The position numbers and the translations under genes were made by a program. From contig NC_092521.1 of NCBI RefSeq assembly GCF_037038585.1, positions 50,228,398 through 50,292,397 on the forward strand: a stretch of 64,000 nt of DNA, read 5' to 3'. The notes beneath the pieces are model-generated. The model saw only the letters and a program-made list of their open reading frames with translations, was not told the origin of the DNA and did not search any database. Of this stretch, positions 47,355-59,700 are shown piece after piece. Position 1 is the stretch's first letter, and the number at the start of each line of letters is the position of its first letter. The DNA is from Patagioenas fasciata (Eukaryota; Chordata; Aves; Columbiformes; Columbidae).

Positions 47355-48450
47355 CCTATGCTTTTTCACAGTGACACATTGATGTATGTGTACTGGCACT
47401 TCCATGATTTAAAACTCCTCATACATAAAAGTGAATGCTGAAAGTAAAATGACAGCTCACCAAACTAATTTAGAAGCACCTCTCAAATCTGTCCCTATTC
47501 CTCTTTTTAAGAGTAATTGTCTAAAAATATATTGAAAGCCATTTGAAATAACAATAATATATTGTGCTTAAATTAATATTCACCTCATAATGTCCTAGCA
47601 TTTTGAAAAGAAATGTTAACTAATTACACAAAAAATGATCCATCTGAGACATGCCACTGTTTTTATCTGGATTGTTCAAGTGTTTCACATACGATGAGCA
47701 TCTCTAATTAAAGAAGGAAGCTCAGATATTCAACCCTAAGTGCCTGTGAATGAGCAAAAGGGCATTAAAAGTTGCAACCAAGAAAGAGCTGAGGATTCCC
47801 TTTGGGCAGAAGAATACTCCCAGGTGATGCAGCATGCTGGATTAGGAATGATTAATATGCCCGAGCAGATGATGGGCATGCCCAGGCATTCCAGGCTGTA
47901 CCACTTCTTGTTGCACAGGTACAAGCTGACGACACAAGCTGTGCCCAGTAGATACAGCATGCTTGGAAAGTAACACATTTTTTGTGTGTGATCTGTACCA
48001 TGACTTTGCCTATGCATAATGCATCCTGAAAAGGTCAGGTTCATGTGGAGGGTTGTTGGAGCATGTGTACATGAAGTCTACAGCAAAGCAGAGTGGGCAG
48101 GCAGATTTCCAGATGTTTTGTAGCCTGCAGGACACGTATAAGACCTGGACAAATAATGAGACTTCCCAGATTCTCACTGGATGAGAAAACACATACAGGG
48201 TGAGTAGAAGGAGCAGTGGCACAAGGCTTTGACTACCTTTCAGGCAGGAGTGTGGGTCAATGTGGTTATGCCAGCTTATTATTAGGGTTTTTTTCTACAC
48301 TGAAGACTTCATTGCAGTGAGGAGATATCAAAGCAATCTGCTTTGGACAACACAGGCTGTCTACATATGCAAGCAGTGCAGACTAACAGGAGTGGATCTC
48401 TATAGCAAGCAGTTGGTGACAAGGACCTGAAGGATCATTGTACCCATTTC

Positions 48451-48565
48451 ATGTGTTTATTTGTTGTTTGTTTGTTTGCTTGGGTTTGGGGTGGGGTTTT
48501 TTGTTGTTGGTTTCATTTGGTTTGTTGTTTGGTTTGTTGGTTTGTTTGGTGTTTGGTTTTGTTTT
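48451..48565. repeat. TTTG-rich low-complexity tract
   Basis: Irregular GTTT/GGTTTG repeats, strongly strand-asymmetric (almost no C or A on the plus strand). Confidence 0.85.
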
Positions 48566-51500
48566 TTCCAATTCAGATTGGCTGTCATTCAGACCTAGGA
48601 CATGAATACCCATATGCAGCTGCAGTCCACTAAGTCTGCTCCTGGAGAAATTAGAGTTTAATTTAAAAATATATCCAGTTTGCATAGTACAAGATCACAA
48701 TGAGAACAGCACAATAATGGGAGATGATTGGGAGATTGATTTCACAAGCATGCTCCTGATCCAGGCTGAAACACTAACACAGACATCCCCAGAGAGATCA
48801 GCATGAACTGATTTAGCTAGCCAAGCAGCTGGGTTTGTTGGTCCACTCAGATGTCCATGCTGGCACAGCAGAACTGCTGGTGGCATCCAAGCTGGCCAGC
48901 TCAGTTTGCTGTACAGCACATTGAAGGCTTTAGTCAAGATCAAGAGTGATTTCAGAAGCATAGAGGGTCCAAAGATCAGGGAAAGAGAAAGAAGTTTTAG
49001 AGCTGCTGTCTTATTGTGTGCTGATACTGAATCTCACTGGTGAAAACTGATATGTAAAAACCTTAGTCTGATGCTTGGAAAAGTGCAGTTTGTCCTGGGT
49101 GTCTGCATCTTGAGTTACAAGGCAAGAGAATGTAAGGAACCCAAAGTGACAGCTCATTTTTGAAGATTTTGCCACAAAAGCCTTGCCAAGCCCACACAAA
49201 CAAGGGATCACAGGCAAAAAAACCACAGCAGTCCTCCAAAAAGCAATGACTAAGAATTTTTAAACGATACAGAGAGAATTAGAGTAGTAAAGAGGATTTA
49301 TACATTAATAAAATGGAAATTAAATTTGCTCTTAACAGTAACTGGGGACATTACTATCATCTGAGTAAAATTAGGCTTCAAAATTTTTAACTGAAACTGC
49401 TGAAGAGTGCTCTAGTTTGCATTTCAAATGGCCTTTTGCTTTTAATCTTTCGATAAAGTAATTTATTTCTGGAAAAGCATTCAAACCTATTTACATTTTT
49501 TGAATATTTAAATAACTAAATGTTCATAGAAACAAATGTCCCAGGACAGAAGGCAATTCAGATACAGCTGAAATCAATAACATTATAGTAAGGTTTCCAG
49601 CTTCTGTAAAACTTTAGGAAAAAAAAAAAGTTACAGGCAGAGGATCAAAGTCAGAGGCTCCCATCAATGGTCTTTATACAGGTGATATTGGTAGCAGAGG
49701 CATCAACAGTAGGGACACACAGTCATATGGGAAATGAGAAAAGTTAGTGCAGCAACATGTTTGTCAATGTAATATCTCCTGAGTTACACAAATGCAGGGT
49801 GTGACACACCCCACAGTAAAGAGTTCTGGCGTCTAGAAGGTGGCAGTCAAATTTAGCCATCAGTTTGAGAGATGGGAACAGAATCCCGTGTCAGAGCTCA
49901 GTGAAATTACAAAATGTATACTAACCACCGTACTCTACTGAAACATGTTTTTCAGTTTACATACACAGCAAGCAAATTTATATTGCTCTTCACTGACATT
50001 TCTAAAGGTGTATTTGCTTGTTGATTGTTATTTTTTAAAGCAAATAGAAATGAATGTATGCATTTGCATAAAAACTTGTAGAAGTTTGGATTAAGATCTC
50101 AAAATGAACATTTTGGCTAACCCAAAATTTGTGCCACTTCTTTTAATTCTTCGTATATAGCTGTGCCTGAACTGTTCTGTCATAGGTGAGATTTATCTGT
50201 GACTTAGACAGAACAGTTGGATCAGCTTTTAAAGGCAATGGTTTCATTTGTTCCATCAATTCATTTTAGGTAGCCTTCAGATTTTTACAAAAGAACACAA
50301 CTCAGGATATTTGAAATAATAATTGTGATGAAAAATTAAGTGATAGGTATGCAGCCTGCTGCCCTGCAGATTAATTCTGCCAAACAGATAACAAATCCCA
50401 ATCAGTTCAAATATCTTGCAATCCTAAAAATCCTGCCAAGTATCAAAAACAAGGGAGATGAGGGTAGCATAACCATGTAGCCCTAAAATACAGTATTTCC
50501 ATTGCTAGTGGCAGGCACTCAGTTTGCAAGGCCTGAAGACTGAGGCTTGTCAGGCTTGCTCTGTTGACCTCCACTCAACTTCATTTTACATGGTTTAGCT
50601 CTAACAGCAGTTTTTCCAATTGACCAAGTGTCTACGAGGGATTCATTTTACTTCCGTTTATCTATGTGTAGTATTACTACGGCTTTACGACTCTTACATA
50701 ACAATGTGGCATAAGGAAATGCAGACCTGGAGTGACTGAGAAGTGGTGACACAGGGTGCAAGGTACCTGAGTGTGGGCATGGGGTGATAAGAGGTGGGAC
50801 ACAAGCGTGGCACTGGTGACCCCACAGCTATAAATTAGTCGCCAATAGTCAGATACAGAGATGCAGACCTGGAGCTGGACAAAACTGGATTTAGGGGTAA
50901 CAAAAAGAACTAAAAAATAGTGTCTAACAAACATAAAAGACACCATGTGCAGTAAGTTTGGTTAAAATGTGGAGCTGCAGAGCAATGAAGAAAAAACAAG
51001 ATGTAAAGCTTGTTAGCAAATGTAAAAAATGACCCTATGCAGGTCCTGAAGGAAGGAAAAAGAAGCCATCAACATGAACATGATGTTCCCTTCTGCTGAC
51101 AGATCACATAACATCCCAAACCATCACCACCAAAATGAAAGCACCAACTTTAGGACCCAGCAGAGCAGGGGAAAAGTGAGGATAATCTCATGAAAAAGAG
51201 TAAAAACTAGGAAGTGTTTTTGAGTTTTAGCTAGTAGTATTATTAATACTGTTTTGGTTTTTTTTCTGCATAGACTTATTTTTTCCTTTCTCTGCAGTAA
51301 TTGCATCTCCTCTAGCAATGATTCTTGGATTAGACTGCTCAGATTCAGTTATACTAACTACAAATTCTTGGGTTTATATGCATGAGTGTGTTTCCTCTTT
51401 GCCCATAAACAAGATTTTGAGTGTAACAACAGAGAGATATACCAAATGCTTTGTGGGATAAACTTTCAAAGGGTCACCAAAAAAGGACGTTCCTTATATA

Positions 51501-52837
51501 TGTATTTCCCTATTCAACAGTTCTGACAAATTATTGCACCTGAATATGAAAACAGCAAAATCACAGGAGGCCATGTGCAACTGAAAATAGGTGCAGCCTC
51601 AGATTTTGTGGGCAAATTAAGAAAGACACTTCAGAATTTGTCCCTTGACATCTAAAATAAATACAGACTCCCCCAAAACCTGTACTGTGTTAGCCTCCTT
51701 TTTTGTCACTCATCCACAGAATTATTTGTTTTTACTTTGTCAGAAAATTTATCATTTTGGCTAATGAATGTGAAAAGAATGGTATGTTATTCACAATAGT
51801 TTGAATAAATATTAATACAGGGATTTTCCAGGGGTGAGGCAGGGAGTGTGTACAGATTAGTAATTTTTTCCTCTTTCTGTGGGCAAGCATCACTGGATCA
51901 GATCAAGGATGACTCTTAACTATGTAATCTTTGAGAGTTTATTCTGTATTTTGAAGTTTAAGAAAAAATTAGACTGATCATGCATGTTTGTATGATCTCA
52001 GTAACTAAGGTGAGGTTCACACCAGACCATGCATTCTGAGATAAGTTTAAGCTTTTAGCAGCTTTCAACTGCTCGCCTACAGTTCGGTTTACTGTATGCA
52101 CATATGAATATTGCCCCAGGAAAAAAAATCTGCAGAAGGTCCTCTACTTGCAGATTTGTAGAATAAACTATTTGAATCTCAGTGCCAGTATTTTCTCTCA
52201 ATGCACATGCATAATTTTCCAATGAATGGGATTTATGCGTGCACATCAAAAGAAGAAAATCCCTAAGGGCTCAGTTTAAATCAACAATAGCAAAGAAATT
52301 CAGGAATCTCCCACCAGAGCATGCCCTGTTTTGCCTACTTTATATCACGCAGACTTTGAATGAAATCTGCGGCAGCCAGGCAAAACAGGACATGCATTGG
52401 CTTTATGGTTGTTCCTTTTCAAGGCTTAAAATTAAGCCCTTAAGAACTTAACTGTCTTCCTAATGAGTGCACATTACCCATGGAAGATAGTGTTGGTGAT
52501 AGCTGAAGACAGGCAAGGTGAGGGAACGCTCAACCCCACACGCCTGTGTGGTGTAGTGTGGGTACAGTCACAACCATCTCTTCTGGTAGTTTTTTCCTAG
52601 ATATGAAGGGAAAAGGCTGTGAAATAAAACAGAGGTGCCATGGAGTTGCCATCAGCCCTGTGAGGAGACCTAGGGGTGGAGGGGGAGTGGTTTCAGACCA
52701 TTTTGGTGCCATTTCTGAGCGGCAGAGGCTCAACCTGTAGGTCTGAACCAGTGGCTGAGCAGTGCGGGTTCCCACCATGGGGTCTTGGTTTCTGGGAGGA
52801 TGCTGCTGGTATGGGTGGCTGCCTTGGCCACTGATTT

Positions 52838-52893
52838 AAAATAGTAATAAAAATAATAACAATAAAAATAAGAATAATAACAACAACTTTAAC
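52838..52893. repeat. AATA/AAC-rich simple sequence
   Basis: Irregular AATAA and AACAAC units, directly upstream of the LTR region. Possibly a decayed retroelement tail. Confidence 0.7.
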
Positions 52894-53120
52894 ACCCCCT
52901 GTAAGCAGCTGTTGAAGGAGGAATGTTGTTTTTACAACTGATCTGGCACGTGACCCCAGTGTAGGGGAAGGACTGAGAGACATCAGACCATGAATCCTTA
53001 ATATAAAACAAAGTCTCTTCGAAGTGATCCTGGAATGCATATTGATTCCTGTATTTAAAAAGTTAAGCTAGAAGGAAGGGTAGACAAAGAGCCAGGAATC
53101 CGTATTTTAAATAAATGGAC

Positions 53121-53134
53121 AAGAGGAAAAGGGT
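53121..53134 (+). other. Polypurine tract next to LTR
   Basis: AAGAGGAAAAGGG immediately precedes the proposed LTR start TGTTAG. A purine run at this place is the plus-strand priming site of retroviruses and suggests that the LTR is the 3' LTR of a truncated provirus rather than a simple solo LTR. Internal coding remnants could not be recognised. Confidence 0.55.
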
Positions 53135-53399
53135 TGTTAGATGAATGAAATATGTAAACTGAGGCAGGCATTGGGTAAGACTACAGACGTAAACCCTGAA
53201 GTATCCAACCAATGGCGAACAGGGAAGGGAATTTGCCGCCGTGATTTTGGGAGGAATATAAAGCAGGGGCTTTTAGTCCTATTCCAAGTGCCTACCTTTA
53301 GGTAGAACACCCGTTTTTGCAAAATTGTTAATAAAATATGCTTTGCTGAGACATCCTGCCTGAGCCTATTATATATTAGTAAGATGATCGTTTCCTACA
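53135..53399 (+). mobile_element. Endogenous-retrovirus-type LTR upstream of ANKRD29
   Basis: About 265 bp bounded by TGTTAG and CCTACA (TG...CA ends). In the right order it has a CCAAT box (53209-53213), a TATAAA box (53257-53262), and a polyadenylation signal AATAAA (53330-53335) 73 bp further on, followed by a TG-rich stretch and a short U5-like end: the U3-R-U5 layout of an avian ERV LTR. A polypurine tract precedes it. I could not find a matching 5' LTR or a target-site duplication. The family is not identified; no open viral gene is present in the window. Confidence 0.72.
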
Positions 53400-53524
53400 C
53401 CCCCTCCAGGGGAAGACCAAAAATAAAAGACCACAAAACAACAACAACGCACAAAACAAACACAAACCACCCACACCTCTAAAGGGGCAAAGGGAATAAT
53501 AGCCAGAAGCTCATGAGCACACAG

Positions 53525-53720
53525 CCGTGCAGGAGGGAGGCGCCGGCCCCGCGCCCCGCCCCGGCCCCGCGCAGCCCCGGGGCGCGGAGGCGTGCGGAAC
53601 AGCGCGGAAGGGCGCGCAGGGGCGCGGAGCTGAGATGTGCAGGATGTCGTTCAAGGTGAGCCGGGAGCCGCGGAGAGGGGCGGGGGGAAACGAGTTTGGT
53701 CTCCCGCTTTGTGCTTGCTG
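53525..53720 (+). promoter_or_regulatory. CpG island / promoter region of ANKRD29
   Basis: Abrupt GC- and CpG-rich block (GCCCCGCGCCCCGCCCCGGC and similar) covering the presumed 5' UTR, first coding exon and start of intron 1. Contains several Sp1-type CCCCGCCCC boxes and no TATA box. It begins about 125 bp after the LTR. Confidence 0.85.
53635..53655 (+). CDS. ANKRD29: ANKRD29 exon 1 (7 codons)
   Basis: MCRMSFK. The first ATG (53635) has G at -3; a second in-frame ATG is codon 4 with A at -3. I chose the first because the same MCRM start is present in mammals. The donor is AAG/GTGAGC. Too short for ordinary ORF detection. Confidence 0.9.
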
Positions 53721-56700
53721 TGCCGGCAGCCCCTGAAGTGCTCCATCATATTACTGGATTTAGGGATTTCTGTATTTAAATACATATATATTGAGGAAAA
53801 ACGGGGGTGTTTGAGGGCAGAAGGAAGGAAAACAGGAGCGTCTTTCCCGGGCTATGGGCTGCCCCGGGAGTGCTGCGGTGGCAGCTGATGGACCAAAAGG
53901 GTGAATGGTTGATGTTACATAAACTGGGACCGTTCCTGAATCCTTACGCCAGCTTTAGGGTGGTCGGGCTCAGCGCTGTGGGTTTTGATGCAGTCGGGAG
54001 GCCCCTCTTCACTTTTCTCATCACCTCTGCTAGTGCTGGTTGTGTAATAGTGAGGAGGCAGCATTTATCCATGCTCTTCATTTCAGGCAGTGGTGGCCAC
54101 CGAAAACAGGCTGGTTCCTTCCCTGTCTGTGATTCCTGTCGCTTTTTGTGCTTCATCCATGCAAAACTGCGCAAGAATAGTCATTTTCAAAAGATCACCT
54201 AGACCAAGTTTTTTGTTTTTTTTTTTTTTTTTTATTAATCTGAGGACTGGATTAATAAAATCAATTGGCAAAGACAGGAGCAAGCAGCAATTTGCTGATG
54301 CTAATGGACAATATTTATGCTAGATGTACATCTTCTCTATTGTGCACTTTCTAGATGCTGTGCTTGCCCTTCTCTTATTGATCACCAGCTCTGTGCCAGT
54401 CCTTTGCCATATTGCTTGTGTTGCATTGTTTTGTTTGATGAATTATTCCCTGTGCTCACCCCTCACTCCTGTGGATGTCTCCACTCTGGAGTGCTGCTGC
54501 TGTGGTGGCACCGTGTTGGTTTGATGGTGGTGCAGCAGGTGGTTTCCACCTGCAGTTAAAGCCACTGATGTGGTGGGGATCAGGCAGAATCTCTGTGTTC
54601 CTTTCCTTCTTGGTTCTTCATTGGCCTTGTACCTCCTTTCTTTTCTTTTTTTTTCCTGTTCCTCCATTCTGCCTCCATAAGTTTTTCTCACTGTCATCTC
54701 TCACAAGCATCCACCCTAATGGATTCTAGTCCCATGTTCCTGGTGGTGCCAGCCCCTTCTTCTTGCATTCTTCTGCTTTTTTTTTTCCTCTTGTTTTATT
54801 TACCTTGTCCTTTAGGTCTTTTTTTTTCTGTGCCATTCCTATCAGCTCATTTTCTGTGCCCTATATCTCACTTTCTGTTCCCTCAGGTACTGCTGGTTGA
54901 GGTAGCTCACTACCTACTCCTTCTCCCTCTGGAGAAATGCAGCCCCCACCTCCCTCTGCTTTGACTCTCTTTTCTGTGTCTTTTTGCTTGGTATTTTCTC
55001 TTTTCCCTAAGAAGACTGTGTACTAACCTTGGATTCATATAATCTCTGCCACTGTCTATTCATGTTTTCCATCTTATTATCCTACTTGCCCGTGAGGAAG
55101 AATTCATCTTTCTCACTGTCTATACACATGAATATCCTGTCTTCTCCCACCAGCTTTTGTGTGTCTAAGCTTACATTTACATCTTGAGCTACCTTATCAA
55201 GATCGTTTGTGCAGTATGTATTGCTATCTAATAAAGTCCTCTCACTATCCTCCAAAGTCCCACTAACATTTTCCATTGTACCAAGCTTGATCACAATTTC
55301 TAGTTCTTCTTCTTAAAACTTTTTACTCAGTTCCTCCTTTCCATTAGGACTGGTTTGGAAATTGAGAAAGAAAAGTGAACTTTCTTGTGTTTTGACAGAA
55401 CAAAGGACCAGCTGCCAGGCCAGTGTACTTTTTCTTCTCTCTTTTCTTTTTCTTTGCCTGTTGCCTCTTGTCTTTAATCTTCAAGATCTCTGTTCAAGAA
55501 CTACACTCTTCCTCCTCAGCCGTTACCCCACTGTGACCTGCCTCTTCTCTGCAAACAGCAAAGCAAATGTGAGGCAGGGAACAGGAGCTGCCAGTCATAG
55601 CGTTTATATTATACTTTCCCCCCTAGTATTCCAAAAATTACACATACAGATACATTATCACATTTTATTTTTTTCTTTATTCCTGCACAGAAATGGTCTT
55701 GTCAGATTTATAAGATATATTTTCCTTTAGACCATTTTTTAATAAGTATTTTTCTTGATGTCAATACAGCATTAATATAATGCCAACTTTTCATCTTTGG
55801 GCTCTTGTAAGAGCATATAAACAATTCAAATGAATAGCACAGCCCGAGTTTGAAATAATGCTTCAGAACTCTTAATGAAATGGAGGAAATTACATCCTGA
55901 AATTTGCTGATGCTACAGCAAATGTCATAATGCAGCGTGTCATTTTCACCAAAGCTATTAGCTAATCACTTGAACATTTCCTGCATTCTGTTCCCTGACT
56001 GTCTGTGCTGAGGGTCAGTTTTTTATTTTAAGGAGTTTTTAGGATCAGACTAGCTTTATAATAAGAATGACTTGAAAATTGTATCCAGGTAATCTCTTAG
56101 AATTCAGTATTACTTCTCCCTAAGAAGTATCTGATGAGACAGGATTGAATTCCTAACTGAACAACAGCAGTCAAGCCTTATGTCATATGCTGTGGTTTAA
56201 AACCCATTTATTGCTCAAAAAATATTGAATTAATCAGATTATTAATCCCAAAGTAGTATCTTATACTTCACCTACCAGTAATGTCAGTATTGCTGGCTCC
56301 ACCTGAAAATGAAGAACACAGTGTTATAAATCCTTGTTTTGAAAGCAGAGGAGAAATTGCCACATGGTACTCCTTGAGGCTGTCCTTGTAGGGTGCCCAG
56401 ATCATCTGAATTACTTTGCACATTCCATTCATTTTAGCAGGTAAAATAGCTCAGATTTGTGTTAGTTTTTTTTATCTAATCACTACATGGTTGGTGGTCT
56501 GAGTGTGCTGTATGATCTACTTTTATACAAGGAGTCCCTAGTAACGTGGAGGCATGAGGGGAAGTACAAGTACCGATAGCAGTCATTCCAAATTGGGTCA
56601 AAAGCACCTCTGGGAAAAACCTGACTTGGTGTCCTTGATGCACTGGAGAATTCTTCCGTTCCTTGGGTCTGATCCAAAATATGAGGACAACTTTGCTGCA

Positions 56701-59700
56701 GAGCTGCTGTAGGAATTACAGGGGGCAAAAAGGCTAAAGACTTTGGACTTCTACTTCCAGAGTAGGTTAACACTGGCAACTTAGTTCTCTCCTAATGTAA
56801 ACTGATGAAAGCAGGTAAAGAGTTCCTGAATATGGTTTCAGGTTCCTGTCTACCCAATTGATAAAGGAGTTGTTGTATGGCAGGCATAATAAGATGCATT
56901 CACATTTTTACTCGTAGTGAAAACCAGGCTGCATGAAATAAATCTTGCGCTGTATGGATGTCTTGCCATACCCCAAAGCTTCCTAAAACTTTAAGGGATA
57001 GAGTGAGACAATAAAAGGTAAGGAATTTGATTTTCCATTCTATAAGGTCTAAATATAATTTTTTTGAATAGCTTTCCACTGAACAGCATAATAATAAAGA
57101 CAATAAGACAATATTCCTAACTACCAGCTCTATAAATAAATATCTGCCTAATAAATCAGAACAAAAAAGGCAACATGGGCCTCTGTGTGTTTAGGTCAAT
57201 TGTTTGCTTTTAAATAAAATTTTAGTGGTTGTAAGGAAAAAGGTAGGAAAACACTGCTGTGTTGCCAGCAAGAAGGGTATAAACTACTACCTCTACTCTG
57301 ATCAAGAGTATCTACAGATTCACCAGGGGAATTGTATTAGCTATAACAGAAAGATCAGAATTTAGCCTATCATACTTGCTAAATTTTTCAGGCTCCTGTC
57401 CTTGTGTGCGCTGATACAAGAAATATCACTATCAGTTTATAGGAAGTGTCTTATAATTTACTGAATGGTTCAAAATTCTCTTTTCTCAGCTGCCAATTTT
57501 CTAACCTGTGCGTATTAAACAAACAACCAATGGAAAGTGCTCAGTGAGACAGATCTGGGAGAGATTCACACAAGATTGGTCTTGCATCTGCTGGTTTCTG
57601 TGAGATTTATTCCCCATGTGACAGTGAAGGAAGCAATTTAAACTCTGCTCTATGTGTTAATTTTAAGTATTCCCATAAAACCTTTCAGTCCTGATTCTCT
57701 ACCACACTACACATGTGCATTGACATTTAGACATGGGGAAGTCTGTATGACATTTTCTGAAGCAGAATGGTTGACTGTTAAATGTACTCTGCACTCGTTC
57801 TGTGTTATCGCGAAGGCAGGATTCCCTGCAGAGCAAGGCTCCCAGGTATTTTTGACACTGTTTTGGTCTAAGATGTCTATCAGTGAAAGGATGCTTTACT
57901 GAAGTGTTGGTGGTTTGGGATCTTATTAAAAATCAGCAATGTGAGCCTGCTCTAGGCTACATATCATTGCCATCACAGCGTTTTTTCTTCTCTGCACTTC
58001 ACCCATCGCAGCACTTATGGGTGAGGGCAGCATTTTGGCAGCTGCCTGCATGGATCAGACAGGGAGGTCAGAAGCAAAGTCCATGGTTTGGTTCTTTTCT
58101 ACTGTCCTCCTCCTATGCTGGGCCAGTGATAATTTGCTCCTATCCAGGAGAAGTCACACCGCGACATTTTTTCTAGGACTAAGAAAGCCTCAAAAGATTA
58201 TTAGATTACTATTTAAGAGTAGCCTGTGTTACCTAGATTTCAGAGTTTCCCAATTTTGGCTTGTATATCGCCTTGCATACATAGTAAAAGAATCTGTAAG
58301 TCTTTGAACAGCAAGATTTTAGCCTTTTTTTTTTTTTTTTCCCTAGCATCACCCAGGAGATATGCCCACAGTTACAAGATGTTAATTCCAGGGAAGAGGC
58401 AGACCAAACAGTATGTGAGATGAATAAGCAGTACTTTTGCTGTATTGGGAGTTTATATGTAGAAAAGAAGGAGATGGCAGAGACTTAACTTGAAAGCCAG
58501 GAGGATGTCCTGCAGCAGGACACGTCAGCAGGATGATTCAGCCTCTCTAACTGTGCCCAGCCCCACCACAGAAGCAGATAATACAAGTACCAGTTAGCAT
58601 GTTGCTTCCTGTGATGTTCCCCTGTGGATCTGGACTAGCGTCATCGTCTCTCATTACAGAGCAAGCTGAGAGACACAGGCTGCCATGGACACAGGGAACA
58701 CCTGAAACAACGTGAGGTGGCACAGGGAGACCGGTCTCTTTAATTACACAAATAAATTAAATTAGCTTCTCTTCCATGCCCTGGTTTTGAAAGAACAGCA
58801 CCCTAAGCTGAAACTTACCTGGCTTGAATGCAGAATTTGCATGTGTGTGTGTCCAATAGCATCTTCTAAAGTGTTCTATTTCTGCCTTTTTTTTTTTTTT
58901 CCTCACCAGAAAGAAACACCACTCGCCAATGCTGCATTTTGGGCTGCAAGAAAAGGAAACCTGGCTCTTCTCCAGCTGCTGCTGAACAGTGGGCGAGTAG
59001 ATGTGGACTGCAAAGACAGTGTATGCGCACAGTGCACCTACACCCACGGCACTGATTTTACATCATTTTCTATAGCCTGCTGCACCGAGGGTGTGGCAGG
59101 GATCTAACATGAGACTTTTGAGAGTCTTATGGCACTTAGGGATGATTTAAAATCTTCTTTTGTCAGGAAGCAAGCTTGATAGTCAAGATAAAATAGTGTG
59201 ATGATTTACATCGGTGGCAAGAGGTCAGGAATCTGCCAGCACTCAAAAATGTGCTTACACAGTTATTTGTGGGGCTGACATTAGAAACACAGATTTTAGC
59301 ACCTCAGGCTTCTCTTTTCAAGAAAAAGTCATTGTAGTAATAGATCACATTGAAGAATCGACTGGAACAGGCCCAGGTAGCAATGATTCTGTCAGCTAGC
59401 AGAGCTCCTCATAATTATTAAAAAAAAAAAAAAACAAACAAAAAAACCCCTGGACCACAGTTTCCATGTAGACAACGTAATGTAGAAGTTTCCATTCCTA
59501 TCCTGTGTGGTATGCAATGCCCTACACCCAGCGGTGCTGTCAGAACTGCTGGCCTCCTAACTTCTTCCTCCCACCCCCAGTATCTCCTGGACTTGGCACC
59601 AGCACGAAGGCACAGTGAGACTGCCAAGCAAAGAGGAGCCTGGGATTTCATGGCAATTTCCTTACTGTAGTTGACATGGATTCAAATTAGTTTTGAGATT

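Larger units (their letters stand above)
40994..53134. other. Intergenic region between LAMA3 and ANKRD29
   Basis: About 12 kb between the divergent genes. It contains the remainder of the LAMA3 CpG island, a GA-rich patch at about 41040-41070, the ATATT array, a TG run, a TTTG-rich tract and A/T-rich simple sequence. I see no convincing gene; short hydrophobic minus-strand frames at 47736-48222 are discussed under findings. Confidence 0.65.

Noticed and set aside
53527-53736. 69-codon frame over the ANKRD29 5' region
   Set aside because: Different frame from the MCRMSFK exon and composed of GC-rich low-complexity residues.
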